DNA from: Phaeospirillum sp.
GTDB taxonomy: Bacteria > Pseudomonadota > Alphaproteobacteria > Rhodospirillales > Magnetospirillaceae
Length of the DNA: 64,000 bases
NCBI GenBank assembly: GCA_030651575.1
Contig: JAUSFB010000068.1
Coordinates: 62,001-126,000, forward strand
Reading direction: 5' to 3'
Shown here: positions 36,552-47,248 of the stretch, one piece after another
Position numbering within the stretch: position 1 is the stretch's first letter
Layout: the number at the start of each line of letters is the position of its first letter
Notes under the pieces: generated by a model
What the model was told of the DNA's origin: nothing
The model's input: the letters and a program-made list of their open reading frames with translations, nothing else
The model's database searches: none
Program-made: the position numbers and the translations under genes

Positions 36552-36959
36552 CGTGTTCGACCCCAAATCAAACCATCAGCATGCGCCCGACAGACAGGCG
36601 GGCAACACAACGCATGCGCCGCGCGGCACAGCCGGCACATGAGCAGCCTTCCCTCCGAACAGGTTGTTCGACCGCGCCCAAGCGGCCTGCCTGCCCGGCA
36701 ATCCCCGAAACCCACGAAAACTTAATCACGGTTTGGACGATCCAGCAACGAGGGACTTGAGGCTTATACCGACGCGCCATTGAAGGTGCTCGCCTTGTCG
36801 TCCCTCAATCTCCGGGCGGGCACGACCGCGCCCTTCAGGCCGCGAAGCCGCAGGCCGAGACGTCCTGGAACCGGCATTGTTCATGCTTTCCACGAAAACG
36901 GGAATCATGGCGCGGGGCTGACGGGATCAAGGCTGGCTGGGAGAGTTTCCCGCAGCCCG
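36552..36959. other. 408-base gap upstream of the LuxR regulator and downstream of glgP
   Basis: This gap should hold the promoter of the minus-strand response regulator gene and the end of the glycogen transcript. It has no convincing coding frame. A 60-codon minus-strand frame at 36726-36908 lacks a ribosome site and family likeness. No promoter, terminator or tRNA can be called. Confidence 0.5.
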
Positions 36960-39443
36960 TTAAAGCGCTCCCCAGATCTCGCGCGCGTATTCGGCCACCG
37001 TCCGGTCAGAGGAGAACTTGCCCATGCGGGCCACGTTGAGGATCGCCTTGCGGGTCCAGTCGACCGGATCGCGGAAGGTCTGGTCCACCCGCTCCTGCGC
37101 CGCCATATAAAGCGGATAATCCACCGTCAGCAGGTAGTGATCGCCGCCGACCGTCAGGATATCAGTCAACTGGCGATAACGGTCGGGCTGGTCGGGCGAG
37201 AAGAAGCCGGACCCGATCATTTCCAGCGCCGCGTTCAGTTCCTTGTCGGCCTTGGCGGTGGCGACGGCGTCGAAACCGTCGATGCGTCGGCGGGCCACCT
37301 CCTGGGCGGTCAGGCCGAACAGGAACATGTTTTCCTCGCCGACCTCCTCGCAGATTTCCACATTGGCGCCGTCCCAGGTGCCGATGGTCAGCGCCCCGTT
37401 CATGGACATTTTCATATTGCCGGTGCCCGAGGCCTCGGTCCCGGCGGTGGAGATCTGCTCCGACAGGTCGGCGGCCGGCATCACCAACTCGGCGGTGGAG
37501 ACGTTGTAGTTGGGAATGAACACCAGCTTGAGCTTGTTGCCCACCAGCGGGTCGTTGTTGACCACCTCGGAGATGTCGTTGACCAGCTTGATGATCAGCT
37601 TGGCGATGTGATAGCCGGGCGCCGCCTTGCCGCCGATGATGACGGTGCGCGGCACCGGGTCCAGCAGCGGATTGGAGCGGATGCGGGCATAGCGCGTCAC
37701 CACATGCAGCAGGTTGAGCAACTGACGCTTGTATTCGTGGATGCGCTTAACCTGGACGTCGAACAGCGAGTTGATGTCTACATCCACGCCCAGGCGCTGC
37801 GCCATCATGCCGGCCAGGGCTTCCTTGTTGGCGCGCTTGACCGCCGCGAACTCGGCGCAGAATTCGGGATCGACCGCCAGCGGCTCCAGCTTGTGCAACT
37901 GGTCCAGGTCGGTGATCCAGGCGTCGCCGATGCGTGACGTGATCAGGCGGGCCAGCCGGGGATTGGCCGCCAGCAGCCAGCGCCGGGGGGTGACGCCGTT
38001 GGTCTTGTTGGTGATCTTACCCGGCGACAGATGTTCGAAGTCGGAGAAGATGGTGCTTTTCATCAGCCCGGTATGGATGGCGGCGACGCCGTTGACCTTG
38101 TGGCTGCCGATTACCGCCAGATGGGCCATGCGCACGCGCTGGCCGCCATCCTCGCCGATCACCGAAACCCGGCGCAGCAGCTCGGTGTCGCCGGGGTGGC
38201 GATAGCGGACTCCTTGCAGGAATTCGTGGTTGATCTGAAAGACAATTTCCAGGTGACGGGGCAGCACCCGCTGGAACAGATCCACCGGCCAGGTTTCCAG
38301 CGCCTCGGGCAGCAAGGTATGGTTGGTATAGGCGCAGCAGCGCTGGGTGATGTCCCAGGCGCGGGTCCATTCGATCTGGTGTTCGTCCACCAGCACCCGC
38401 ATCAGCTCGGCCACCACCAGCGCCGGATGGGTGTCGTTCAGCTGCATCGCCACCTTGTCCGGCAGCTTGTCCCAGTCGGAATGGCTCTTGCGGAAGCGGC
38501 CCAGGATGTCTTGGATCGAGGCGGCGACGAAGAAGTATTCCTGCTTGAAGCGCAGTTCCTTGCCGCGATCGGTCATGTCCGAGGGGTACAGCACCTTGGA
38601 CAGAGTCTCGGACTCGTTCTTGTCGCGCACCGCCTCGATGTAATTGCCGGCGTTGAAGTAGCGCAGGTCGAATTCACGGGTCGACTTGGCCGACCACAGG
38701 CGCAGATTGTTGACCACCTTGCCGCCATAGCCGGGAACCGGCACGTCGAAGGCCATGGCCATGACCTCCTCGGCATCCACCCATTGCGAGCGGGTGTGGC
38801 CCAGCACGTCGCGGAAATGGATGACCCGGCCGCCGAACCGCACCGGATAGATCACGCCGGGACGGGCGAATTCCCATGGATTGCCGTAGCGTAGCCAGTT
38901 CTCGGGGCTTTCGACCTGCCAGCCGTTTTCCACATGCTGGGTGAACATGCCGTAGTCGTAGCGGATGCCATAGCCGAATCCCGCCACTCCGATGGTCGCC
39001 ATGGAATCCAGCAGACAGGCGGCCAACCGCCCCAGTCCGCCATTGCCCAGCGCGGCTTCCACCTCCCAGGCGGCGACTTCGTCGAAGTCCTGGCCCAATT
39101 CGGCGATGGCGGCGCGAACGTTCTCGTAGATCCCCAGATTGATCAGGCTGTTTACCAGGGTGCGCCCGATCAGGAACTCCATGGACAGGTAATAGACCCG
39201 CTTGCGGTCGTCCTGATAATAGCGGTTGAGGGTCGGCATCCAATGCTCGGTGACCCGATCGCGCACCGCATGGGCGGCGGCCATGAACCAATCGCGCGCG
39301 GTTGCGTTGATCGGCTCCTTGCCGACGGTGTAGAGGAGGTGGCTGCACAGGGCGTATTTGATGCTTTCCACATCATCGCCGAGCAGCCGCACCACTGGAG
39401 GGCCTATCCGCTTCATGAAGTCCTTCCCGCCCGTAACGAGCAT
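36960..39443 (-). CDS. glgP: GlgP, glycogen phosphorylase
   Basis: This 827-residue GT35 enzyme contains the PLP-lysine block E-A-S-G-T-G-N-M-K-M-S-M-N-G and G-N-G-G-L-G-R-L-A-A-C. I-H-E-Y-K-R-Q-L-L-N is also typical. It releases glucose-1-phosphate from glycogen or maltodextrin. The ATG at 39443 follows GGGCGGG; nearby ATGs at 39458 and 39416 are alternatives. It is the last gene of a minus-strand run glgB-glgX-malQ-glgP. Confidence 0.95.
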   Translation of the reverse strand: MLVTGGKDFMKRIGPPVVRLLGDDVESIKYALCSHLLYTVGKEPINATARDWFMAAAHAVRDRVTEHWMPTLNRYYQDDRKRVYYLSMEFLIGRTLVNSLINLGIYENVRAAIAELGQDFDEVAAWEVEAALGNGGLGRLAACLLDSMATIGVAGFGYGIRYDYGMFTQHVENGWQVESPENWLRYGNPWEFARPGVIYPVRFGGRVIHFRDVLGHTRSQWVDAEEVMAMAFDVPVPGYGGKVVNNLRLWSAKSTREFDLRYFNAGNYIEAVRDKNESETLSKVLYPSDMTDRGKELRFKQEYFFVAASIQDILGRFRKSHSDWDKLPDKVAMQLNDTHPALVVAELMRVLVDEHQIEWTRAWDITQRCCAYTNHTLLPEALETWPVDLFQRVLPRHLEIVFQINHEFLQGVRYRHPGDTELLRRVSVIGEDGGQRVRMAHLAVIGSHKVNGVAAIHTGLMKSTIFSDFEHLSPGKITNKTNGVTPRRWLLAANPRLARLITSRIGDAWITDLDQLHKLEPLAVDPEFCAEFAAVKRANKEALAGMMAQRLGVDVDINSLFDVQVKRIHEYKRQLLNLLHVVTRYARIRSNPLLDPVPRTVIIGGKAAPGYHIAKLIIKLVNDISEVVNNDPLVGNKLKLVFIPNYNVSTAELVMPAADLSEQISTAGTEASGTGNMKMSMNGALTIGTWDGANVEICEEVGEENMFLFGLTAQEVARRRIDGFDAVATAKADKELNAALEMIGSGFFSPDQPDRYRQLTDILTVGGDHYLLTVDYPLYMAAQERVDQTFRDPVDWTRKAILNVARMGKFSSDRTVAEYAREIWGAL

Positions 39444-39513
39444 GTCATCCCGCCCCATTCCGCCATGAAACCGGAGGCGCGGCAAGAGACGTCATGGCGA
39501 CAACTGTAATCTT

Positions 39514-41718
39514 CTATGCGTTTCGTCGGGTCGAGCGGTTGTCCAGGCTCTCGGCCAGGGTGGTCATTCGGGGGTCCGTCAGCATTTTGGCGGTGTCTTC
39601 ACTGAAGCGACGCCGCCAATTGGGGTGCTCGACGGTGGTGCCGGGCAGGTTCATCTGAAGATCGAGGCCCATCACGTCTTCCATCTGCACCATCGTCAAC
39701 CGCGCCGTCGAACGCCCCAGATAGGCATGGGCGGCGGCGGCCAGATCCACCGCCTGGGCGTCGCTGAGGGCGCTGGCGGTCGGAAAGCCGCCATCCAGCA
39801 GTCCCTCGCCGGCCAGGGCCGCCACCATGGCGACGCGGTCCTTGTGGCGGGCGTCGCGCTCTTCGCCGGCCTGTTCCGCACGGGGGTAGAGGTTCAGCTT
39901 TTCCCGCTGGTCGATGTCCTTGCCCCCCCACCAGCCTCGCGCCGATGGCAGGTCGTGGGTGGCGAAGATGGCCAGCGCCTGGGCGTCGAACCGCGACGGT
40001 TGCCGCACCCTGCCGTCCTCGGCCTTCTCGAACACCATGACCCGGTAGGCGAAGATCCCCATGCGGTCCATGCGTTCGCGGAAGCCCTCGGGCACGGTGC
40101 CCAGATCCTCGCCGATCACCAGACAGCGGTTGCGGCGGCTTTCCAGCGCCACCAGCCGGAACAGGTCGTCGACCGGATAGCGCACATAGGCGCCCTGATC
40201 CGCCGCCAGACCCGGCGGCACCCAGTACAGCCGCTGCAACGCCATGGCGTGGTCCAGGCGCAGCGCGCCGGCGTGGCGCATATTGGCCGCCATCACTCCG
40301 ATGAAGGGGGCATAGGCCTGCTCTCGCAGGGTAATGGGGTTGAACGGCACCAGCCCCCAGTCCTGGCCCTTCAGCGCCAGCGGATCGGGGGGGGCTCCGA
40401 CCGAGACGCCCAGCGCCAGGGCGTCCTGCTCGGCCCAGGCCTCGCCGCCATCGCCGGCGATGCCCACCGCCAGATCGCGGTACAGGCCCATGACGGCGCC
40501 GGCCTCGGCACCGGCCCGGTGGGCCGCGCCCAACTGCTGGTCGGCGATGAATTGCAGCCACTGGAAGAACTCGACCCGCTCGACAGTCTTGTCGGCGAAA
40601 GCGATCGCTTCCGGCGAGTCCGGACGACGCAGCCCTTCGGGCCACTGCCGCCAATAGCCGTTGCCCTCCTGCTCGAACCGCTCGTGCAGGGCTTCGAACA
40701 CCGCGAAGGACTTCGCCCGCTCGCCGCCCTCGGCCTGGAAGGCGCGGAACGCCTGTCCCCGCTCGGTCTCCGGCCCCAGATGGGTCTTGCGGAACCAGCG
40801 ATAGAGAGCCTCCAGCATGGGCCGCGACAGCTGCGCCACATCCATGTATTCGATCAGGCGATAGCCCCGCACCCGCGCCAGCGACGCCTGGAAGCCGGGC
40901 GAGGCGAACATCCGCCTCGCCTCCTGGCACTCGGCGAATTCGGGGATGGATTCCACGTCGATATAGGTGGTGTTGAGGAAGCGGCGCGACGACGGCGAAT
41001 AGGGGCTGAAACGGTCGGGGTGGCTGGGAAACAGGGCGTGCAGCGGGTTGACGCCGATGCAGGACGCTCCCAACCGGGCGGCGCCGGCCGCCAATTCGGC
41101 CAGGCCGGCATAGCCACCCACGCCCCAGTCGCCGGGCGAGCGCAGGGCGTAGACCTGGGTGGCGATGCCCCAGGCACCGGGGCCGTCGGCCACGATCTCG
41201 GGCACGAAGGCCCGCGCCGGGGTGACGATCAGCATCATTTTGGCCGAGTGCCCGCCCTCGGCGTCGCTCAACACCAGCCGGTGATAGCCGATGGGCGGCA
41301 GTGCCGGCAGATCCAGCCAGCGCCGATGGATCAGCACGCCGTCCAGTTCATGCTCCTCGCCCCAACGCAGTTCACAGGGGCGGAAGCGTCCCCGGTGGAC
41401 GATGCCGATCTCTTCCTCCAGCGCCCACTCGAACTCCTGATGATCGGCCGCATGGGGCAAGGTGATGGAGATGGTCGGCGGGGGCGTGTGCTCCTCGACC
41501 ACCAGGACCGGCTCCAGCCACCGCCGCCACGGTCGCGCCATCAGATCGCGCAACGAGTCGCGGACCTCGTCGTCATCGCCGGCCGGCAGCCCCATGGCGG
41601 CCAGAAACACCCGTTTGGTCTCGGGCGGCACGACCCGCCACTCGCCGAAGAAGTCCCACCAACCGTCCTCGATGCCCGCCAGCCGCGCCAGATGATCCAG
41701 CGCCGGAGTCCCACTCAT
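39514..41718 (-). CDS. malQ: MalQ, 4-alpha-glucanotransferase
   Basis: This 734-residue GH77 amylomaltase has the blocks W-G-V-G-G-Y-A-G-L, G-V-N-P-L-H-A-L-F and A-L-R-L-D-H-A-M-A, which carry the catalytic Asp. It also has I-G-E-D-L-G-T-V-P with the acid/base Glu. The enzyme disproportionates maltodextrins left after phosphorolysis. The extended N-terminal region of about 200 residues matches bacterial MalQ of this size class. Its ATG overlaps the glgX stop. Confidence 0.93.
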   Translation of the reverse strand: MSGTPALDHLARLAGIEDGWWDFFGEWRVVPPETKRVFLAAMGLPAGDDDEVRDSLRDLMARPWRRWLEPVLVVEEHTPPPTISITLPHAADHQEFEWALEEEIGIVHRGRFRPCELRWGEEHELDGVLIHRRWLDLPALPPIGYHRLVLSDAEGGHSAKMMLIVTPARAFVPEIVADGPGAWGIATQVYALRSPGDWGVGGYAGLAELAAGAARLGASCIGVNPLHALFPSHPDRFSPYSPSSRRFLNTTYIDVESIPEFAECQEARRMFASPGFQASLARVRGYRLIEYMDVAQLSRPMLEALYRWFRKTHLGPETERGQAFRAFQAEGGERAKSFAVFEALHERFEQEGNGYWRQWPEGLRRPDSPEAIAFADKTVERVEFFQWLQFIADQQLGAAHRAGAEAGAVMGLYRDLAVGIAGDGGEAWAEQDALALGVSVGAPPDPLALKGQDWGLVPFNPITLREQAYAPFIGVMAANMRHAGALRLDHAMALQRLYWVPPGLAADQGAYVRYPVDDLFRLVALESRRNRCLVIGEDLGTVPEGFRERMDRMGIFAYRVMVFEKAEDGRVRQPSRFDAQALAIFATHDLPSARGWWGGKDIDQREKLNLYPRAEQAGEERDARHKDRVAMVAALAGEGLLDGGFPTASALSDAQAVDLAAAAHAYLGRSTARLTMVQMEDVMGLDLQMNLPGTTVEHPNWRRRFSEDTAKMLTDPRMTTLAESLDNRSTRRNA

Positions 41719-43868
41719 GCCTTGATTCCTTCGCGATGACCGCTTTTGACTCCGCCCGACCGGCGCAACACCGCCAAGGATCTAGGCTTCAGAGGGTATT
41801 TGATTCCGGCGGCCCACTGGATCAGGTCTTCGTCCTGCCGGGCTTCGAACGTATCGATCACCACCTCCCAACTGCGGCCGAAGGTCGGCGGCGGCAAGGT
41901 ATAGGGCACCGTCTCGTGATAGGCGTTGAGCAGCACCAGAAAGGTGTCGTCGGTCTCTTCGCGCCCGGTCAGGTTGTCGACGGCGCAGGACTCGCCGCCC
42001 AGCACGAAGCCCAGTGAGCGCGCATAGGGCAGCGTCCAGTCGGTCTGGCCCATCTCGCGCCCTTCGGGGGTGATCCAGACGATGTCCTTCATGGTTGAAT
42101 TGGGGAGGGGCCGGCCCTCGAAAAAGCGTGGCCGGCGGAATACCGGATGCTTGTGACGCAGTGCGATCAGCCGGCGCACGAAGGCCAGCATCTCGGTATC
42201 CACATCCTCCCAATCGACCCAGCCCAGTTCGTTGTCCTGACAATAGGCGTTGTTGTTGCCCTTTTGGCTGCGTCCCAGCTCGTCGCCGGCCAGCAGCATG
42301 GGCACGCCCTGGGACAACAGCAGCGTCGCCATCAGGTTGCGGGCCTGACGCCGCCGCAGGTCGCGGATTTCGGCATAGGGCGACGGGCCTTCGTGACCGC
42401 AGTTCCAGGAATAGTTGGCGTCGGTGCCGTCCCGGTTCTGCTCGCCATTGGCCTCGTTGTGCTTGCGCTCATAGCTCACCAGATCCTTCATGGTGAAGCC
42501 ATCATGACAGGTGATGAAGTTCAAGGAGGCCCAGGGCCGGCGGCCGGCCCAGCCGAACATGTCGGAAGACCCGGTCAGGCGGCTGGCCAGATCGCCGATC
42601 AGGCCGCCCTCGCCGGTCCAAAAGCGGCGGACCGTGTCGCGGTAGCGGCCGTTCCACTCGGACCAGCCGGCGGGAAATCCGCCCAGGCGATAGCCGTCGC
42701 CGCCCAGATCCCACGGCTCGGCGATCAGCTTGAGCCGCGACAACGCCGGGTCCTGGCGCACCGTGTCCAGGAAGCTGGACCCCCCCTCGAACCCGGTCGG
42801 CCCGCGCGCCAGCGACGCCGCCAGATCGAAGCGGAAGCCGTCGACCCGCATCTCCCCGGCCCAATACCGCAGGCTATCCATCACCATCTGAAGGACGCGG
42901 GGATGGCCCAGATTGAGGGTGTTGCCGCAGCCGGAATAGTTTTCGTACCAGCGTGGATGACCGGGCCGCAGCATGTAGTAGCTAAGATTGTCGATGCCGC
43001 GAAAGCTGAGGGTCGGCCCCAGGTGATTGCCCTCGGCGGTGTGGTTGTAGACCACGTCCAGGATCACCTCGATACCGCTGTCATGCAGGCGCTGCACCAT
43101 GGTCTTGAAATCGCCATGGGCGCTGGACGAGTAATAGCGCGGCTCGGCGGCAAAGAAGCCGATGGGGTTGTAGCCCCAGAAATTGCGCAGGCCCTTGTCC
43201 ACCAGATGGCGTTCGTCAACTATGGCGTGGATCGGCAGCAACTCGATGCTGGTCACTCCCAGCTTGCGCAGATGCTCGATCACGCCGGGCTGGGTCAATC
43301 CCAGGAAGGTGCCGCGATGGATGGCGGGCACGTCGGGATGCTTCATGGTCAGGCCCCGCACATGGGCCTCGTAGACAATGGTCTCGGACCACGGCCGGTT
43401 GGGCCGCCGTTCGTCGCCCCAGGTGAAGGCGGTGTCCAGCACCCGGCATTTGGGCATGAACCGGGCATTGTCGCGCCGGTCCATGATCAGGTCTTGCTTC
43501 AGCGAGCCGGGGCGGAAGCCGAAATGGGTGTCCGACCACTCGAAGGTCCCCGACAGCTCCTTGGCATAGGGATCGATCAGCAGCTTGTGGGAGTTGAAGC
43601 GGTGGCCGGCATTGGGGTCGTAAGGCCCCCAGACCCGGTAGCCGTAAAGCTGACCCGGCCGGATATCCGGCAGATAGCCGTGCCAAACCTCGTCGGAATA
43701 CTCCGGCAGGGGGACGCGCTCGACCTCGCGCAGGCCGTGCCGGTCGAACAGGCACAGCTCGACCCGTTCGGCATGGGCCGAGAACAGGGCGAAATTCACC
43801 CCATTGCCATCCCAGGTGGCCCCCAGCGGATAGGATGATCCCGGCAGAATACGGCGACGAGAGGTCAT
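41715..43868 (-). CDS. glgX: GlgX, glycogen debranching enzyme
   Basis: This 717-residue GH13 protein has an N-terminal carbohydrate-binding domain (P-L-G-A-T-W-D-G-N-G-V-N-F-A-L-F-S) followed by the TIM barrel. D-V-V-Y-N-H-T-A-E-G-N, G-F-R-F-D-L-A and A-E-P-W-D-L-G-G carry the catalytic Asp and Glu. It hydrolyses the short branches left by GlgP. GAGG lies five bases before the ATG. It follows glgB by 36 bases and overlaps malQ. Confidence 0.95.
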   Translation of the reverse strand: MTSRRRILPGSSYPLGATWDGNGVNFALFSAHAERVELCLFDRHGLREVERVPLPEYSDEVWHGYLPDIRPGQLYGYRVWGPYDPNAGHRFNSHKLLIDPYAKELSGTFEWSDTHFGFRPGSLKQDLIMDRRDNARFMPKCRVLDTAFTWGDERRPNRPWSETIVYEAHVRGLTMKHPDVPAIHRGTFLGLTQPGVIEHLRKLGVTSIELLPIHAIVDERHLVDKGLRNFWGYNPIGFFAAEPRYYSSSAHGDFKTMVQRLHDSGIEVILDVVYNHTAEGNHLGPTLSFRGIDNLSYYMLRPGHPRWYENYSGCGNTLNLGHPRVLQMVMDSLRYWAGEMRVDGFRFDLAASLARGPTGFEGGSSFLDTVRQDPALSRLKLIAEPWDLGGDGYRLGGFPAGWSEWNGRYRDTVRRFWTGEGGLIGDLASRLTGSSDMFGWAGRRPWASLNFITCHDGFTMKDLVSYERKHNEANGEQNRDGTDANYSWNCGHEGPSPYAEIRDLRRRQARNLMATLLLSQGVPMLLAGDELGRSQKGNNNAYCQDNELGWVDWEDVDTEMLAFVRRLIALRHKHPVFRRPRFFEGRPLPNSTMKDIVWITPEGREMGQTDWTLPYARSLGFVLGGESCAVDNLTGREETDDTFLVLLNAYHETVPYTLPPPTFGRSWEVVIDTFEARQDEDLIQWAAGIKYPLKPRSLAVLRRSGGVKSGHREGIKA

Positions 43869-43904
43869 TCAATCCTCAAACTACGGTTTTCCAGTTGTAT
43901 CTTA

Positions 43905-46097
43905 TCACCGCTCGCGCTTGAACACGCATGTGGCCAGCGGCGGCAGCCGCAGGCGGATCGACCAGTCGTGACCGTGCCACGGCACCGGCTCGGCCTGGAC
44001 GCCGCCGTCATTATGGACGTTGGAGCCGCCATACCATTCGGAATCGGTGTTCAGCGCCTCGCGGTAGAAGCCGGGCTCGGGCACGCCGACCCGGTAGTCG
44101 TGGCGCACTATCGGAGTATAGCTTCCCACCACCACCACGAAGTCGTGGGGGTCCAGGCCCCGCCGCAACCACGACAGCACCGAATTGTCGCGGTCGTTGC
44201 AGTCGATCCAGGCAAAGCCGCGCTGCTCGTTGTCCAACTGGTGCAGGGCCGGCTCCATGCGGTAAAGCCGGTTGAGGTCGCGGATCAGACGTTGGACGCC
44301 CTCGTGCCGGGAATCGTTCAGCAGATGCCAGTCGAGGCTGTCATCCTCGTTCCACTCGCGCTCCTGGCCGAATTCGCAGCCCATGAACAGCAGCTTCTTG
44401 CCCGGCTGGGTCCACATGAAGCCGTAATAGGCCCGCAGATTGGCGAAACGTTGCCATGGGTCGCCCGGCATGCGCCCCAGGATCGAGCCCTTGCCGTGGA
44501 CCACCTCGTCATGGGACAGCGGCAGCATGAAATTTTCGTGATAGGCGTAAAGCTGGGCAAAGGTCAGGACGTCGTGGTGATGGCGGCGATGGATGGGGTC
44601 CTTGCCGAAATAGTGCAAGGTGTCGTGCATCCAGCCCATGTTCCACTTGAAGCCGAATCCCAGCCCGCCCAGATGGGTCGGCCGCGACACCATGGGCCAG
44701 GCGGTGGATTCCTCGGCGATGGTCATGGCGCCGGGATGCTCGCCATAGACTACCTGATTCATCCGGCGCAGGAATTCGATGGCCTCCAGATTCTCGTTGC
44801 CGCCAAAGCGGTTGGGGTACCAGTCCCCCGGCTCGCGCGAGTAGTCGAGATACAGCATGGAGGCCACCGCATCCACCCTGAGGCCGTCCACATGGTACTG
44901 TTCCAGCCAGTACAGCGCGTTGGCGTAGAGGTAATTCAGCACCTCGTTGCGGCCGTAATTGTAGATCAGGGTGTTCCAGTCGCGATGAACGCCCAGGCGC
45001 GGGTCCTCGTGCTCGTAGAGGTGACTGCCGTCGAACCAGCTGAGGCCGTGGGAATCGTTGGGGAAGTGTCCCGCCACCCAGTCGATGATCACGCCCACGC
45101 CGCGCAGATGCATGGCCTCGACCAGGGCGCGGAACTCCTCCGGGGTGCCGTAGCGGCTGGTGGGCGCGAACAGTCCCACCGGCTGATATCCCCACGAGCC
45201 GCCGAACGGGTGCTCGTGCACCGGCAGCAACTCCACATGGGTAAAGCCCAGATCGGCCACATAGGAGGCCAGTTGGTCAGCCTGCTCCAGATAGGTGAGC
45301 GACCGGTTTCCATCCTCGGGCACCCGACGCCACGAGCCCAGATGGACCTCGTAGATGCTGATGGGCGAGTGGCGGTCGTTGCGCCCCTGCTGGCCGCGCA
45401 TCCACTCCGCGTCGCGCCAGTCGCGCCGGGCCATCTCCCACACCACCGAGGCGGTCTTGGGCGGAACCTCGGCGAAATGGCCGTAGGGGTCGGCCTTCAA
45501 GGGCAGCAACATGCCGCCATGGGCCAGAATCTCGAACTTGTAGACGGCGCCATGCCCCAGGCCGGGGATGAAAATCTCCCACACCCCGGCGTCGTGCCGC
45601 CGTCGCATGGCGTGACGGCGGCCGTCCCAGCCGTTGAAGTCGCCCACCACCGAGACCCGCTCGGCATTGGGAGCCCAGACCGCGAAATGGACGCCGTCGA
45701 TCCCGTCGATGCGGCGCAGATGCGCTCCCAGCGTCTCGAAGGTCCGCAGATGGGTGCCCTCGGCCAGCAGATGGATGTCGAGATCGCCCAGCAGTGGCGC
45801 GAAGCGATAGGGATCGTCAATCTCGAAGATCGCGCCGTCGGGCTGCTCGATCACCAGGCCATAGGGCTCGGACCTGGGCAGCCGCGCCGCGAACAGGCCG
45901 TCGGCATGGACCCGCTCCATCTCGATCTCGCCCGCCGCCAGCCGCAGCGAAACCCGCCGCGCCTGGGGCTGGAAGGTGCGAATAACGGTGCCGTCCTTGA
46001 CCGGGTGCGGCCCCAGCACGGCGAAGGGGTCGCCATGCCGACCAGCGGCGATGGCGACGGCGTCGGCTTGCGCCACCAGATTGACGGACTCGGGCAT
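43905..46097 (-). CDS. glgB: GlgB, 1,4-alpha-glucan branching enzyme
   Basis: This 730-residue GH13 branching enzyme starts with [11 protein letters not shown], the GlgB N-terminal block. It continues with a CBM48 domain and then the catalytic barrel ([17 protein letters not shown] and A-E-E-S-T-A-W-P). The ATG at 46097 has AAGGGGG upstream and gives the usual length of about 730. It is the first gene of the glycogen transcript. Genes for glgA and glgC were not found in this window. Confidence 0.95.
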   Translation of the reverse strand: MPESVNLVAQADAVAIAAGRHGDPFAVLGPHPVKDGTVIRTFQPQARRVSLRLAAGEIEMERVHADGLFAARLPRSEPYGLVIEQPDGAIFEIDDPYRFAPLLGDLDIHLLAEGTHLRTFETLGAHLRRIDGIDGVHFAVWAPNAERVSVVGDFNGWDGRRHAMRRRHDAGVWEIFIPGLGHGAVYKFEILAHGGMLLPLKADPYGHFAEVPPKTASVVWEMARRDWRDAEWMRGQQGRNDRHSPISIYEVHLGSWRRVPEDGNRSLTYLEQADQLASYVADLGFTHVELLPVHEHPFGGSWGYQPVGLFAPTSRYGTPEEFRALVEAMHLRGVGVIIDWVAGHFPNDSHGLSWFDGSHLYEHEDPRLGVHRDWNTLIYNYGRNEVLNYLYANALYWLEQYHVDGLRVDAVASMLYLDYSREPGDWYPNRFGGNENLEAIEFLRRMNQVVYGEHPGAMTIAEESTAWPMVSRPTHLGGLGFGFKWNMGWMHDTLHYFGKDPIHRRHHHDVLTFAQLYAYHENFMLPLSHDEVVHGKGSILGRMPGDPWQRFANLRAYYGFMWTQPGKKLLFMGCEFGQEREWNEDDSLDWHLLNDSRHEGVQRLIRDLNRLYRMEPALHQLDNEQRGFAWIDCNDRDNSVLSWLRRGLDPHDFVVVVGSYTPIVRHDYRVGVPEPGFYREALNTDSEWYGGSNVHNDGGVQAEPVPWHGHDWSIRLRLPPLATCVFKRER

Positions 46098-46184
46098 GCG
46101 CCCCCCCTTCGTGAAATTCCACTCCATGAGTTTCTTCGCCTTCGACCAGAAAGACAAAGGGGGATTTCACAAGAATCGGTCCGT

Positions 46185-47243
46185 TTATCGTTTCGCCCGG
46201 ATCACCGTTACCAGCATGGTGACGATGAAGATGATCAGAGCCGCCGCATTGGCCAGCCCGCCCCACTGGCGCACGGCGTGGATTCCGGCCAGATCGCCGG
46301 TCAGACGCAAGGCCAGCGAGGCGTGCAGCAATGCCAGCGGACCATAAAAATACGGCTTGTAAGGCACCGCGACCCGCAGCACCGCCGGCAGGATCACCGG
46401 GGCGTGGCCGAACACCATGGAAAAGACAAAGCCGATAAACAGCGCGTGCAGGGCGGCGTCGGTGCGCACACCACCCTCGCCCAGGGCCAGCCCCAGCATC
46501 AGCGCGCCCGAAAGGGCGGCCCAGGCATAGCCGGACAGCAGGCAGACAGCGACATAGCGGGTAAGGCCCGGCTGGCGGATCGTGCGGCGGACCACGTCGT
46601 TGCGCAGGCTCCACAGGGTCATGACGATCAGTCCCAGGCCGAACAGGCTCCAGGCGACGTCCAGCTTTGCCGCCGCCGCGCCGGCCCCGGCCAGCAGCAG
46701 GACCAGCACCGGCAACAAGGTGGGGATGCGCCAGCGCCAGGGCGGCAGGAAGCGCGACAGCTCCAGCCGCTCGCCGGCGATGGTCAGCACCAGGAAGGCG
46801 GCCCATGGCGGCACCGCCGCCAAAGGCGTTCCAGTGGACAGCCAGACCAGATTTCCGGCCAGCCAGCAGGCGCCGCCCAGACCCAGCACGGCGGTGAAGA
46901 CTTCCAACTGACGCCGCAACACCGCCAAGCTCATCAGGGTAAAGATCAGGCTGCCCAGCGTCAGGGCCAAGGCCCCCGAAACCGGCAGGCCGGCGATCAG
47001 CAAAAGCCCGCCCAGGGCGGTGGCGGCGGGAGAGCCGTAGCCCCAGGGCTTGCCCAGCGCCACGGCCCGTTCCAGCCCGATCACCGTGCCGAAAAAGCCG
47101 CAGATCATCAGCGGGCCGTGAACCGCCATCAGGTCGACGTCGCCGACGGGCCAGCCCAGACGGCCTTCGCCGGCGACGATGCCGCCAAAGAGAGAGACCG
47201 CGCCGGCAGCCAGCAGGGGAAGGCGGTTGAGGGCGATCGCCAT
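46185..47243 (-). CDS. Polytopic membrane protein, NnrS-like (tentative)
   Basis: This 352-residue protein has about ten to twelve membrane helices. Conserved-looking histidines sit in V-H-G-P-L-M near residue 42, A-A-L-H-A-L-F-I-G-F and V-F-G-H-A-P-V-I-L. This His-in-helix pattern resembles NnrS, a haem- and copper-related membrane protein of nitric oxide stress. The similarity is only partial. It lies five bases after the DUF59 gene. A role linked to nitrogen oxides would suit the nos genes elsewhere in the window. Confidence 0.55.
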   Translation of the reverse strand: MAIALNRLPLLAAGAVSLFGGIVAGEGRLGWPVGDVDLMAVHGPLMICGFFGTVIGLERAVALGKPWGYGSPAATALGGLLLIAGLPVSGALALTLGSLIFTLMSLAVLRRQLEVFTAVLGLGGACWLAGNLVWLSTGTPLAAVPPWAAFLVLTIAGERLELSRFLPPWRWRIPTLLPVLVLLLAGAGAAAAKLDVAWSLFGLGLIVMTLWSLRNDVVRRTIRQPGLTRYVAVCLLSGYAWAALSGALMLGLALGEGGVRTDAALHALFIGFVFSMVFGHAPVILPAVLRVAVPYKPYFYGPLALLHASLALRLTGDLAGIHAVRQWGGLANAAALIIFIVTMLVTVIRAKR

Positions 47244-47248
47244 GGCCC

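Noticed and set aside
36726-36908. 60-codon minus-strand frame upstream of the LuxR gene
   Set aside because: It has no ribosome site, is basic low-complexity sequence and resembles chance coding.
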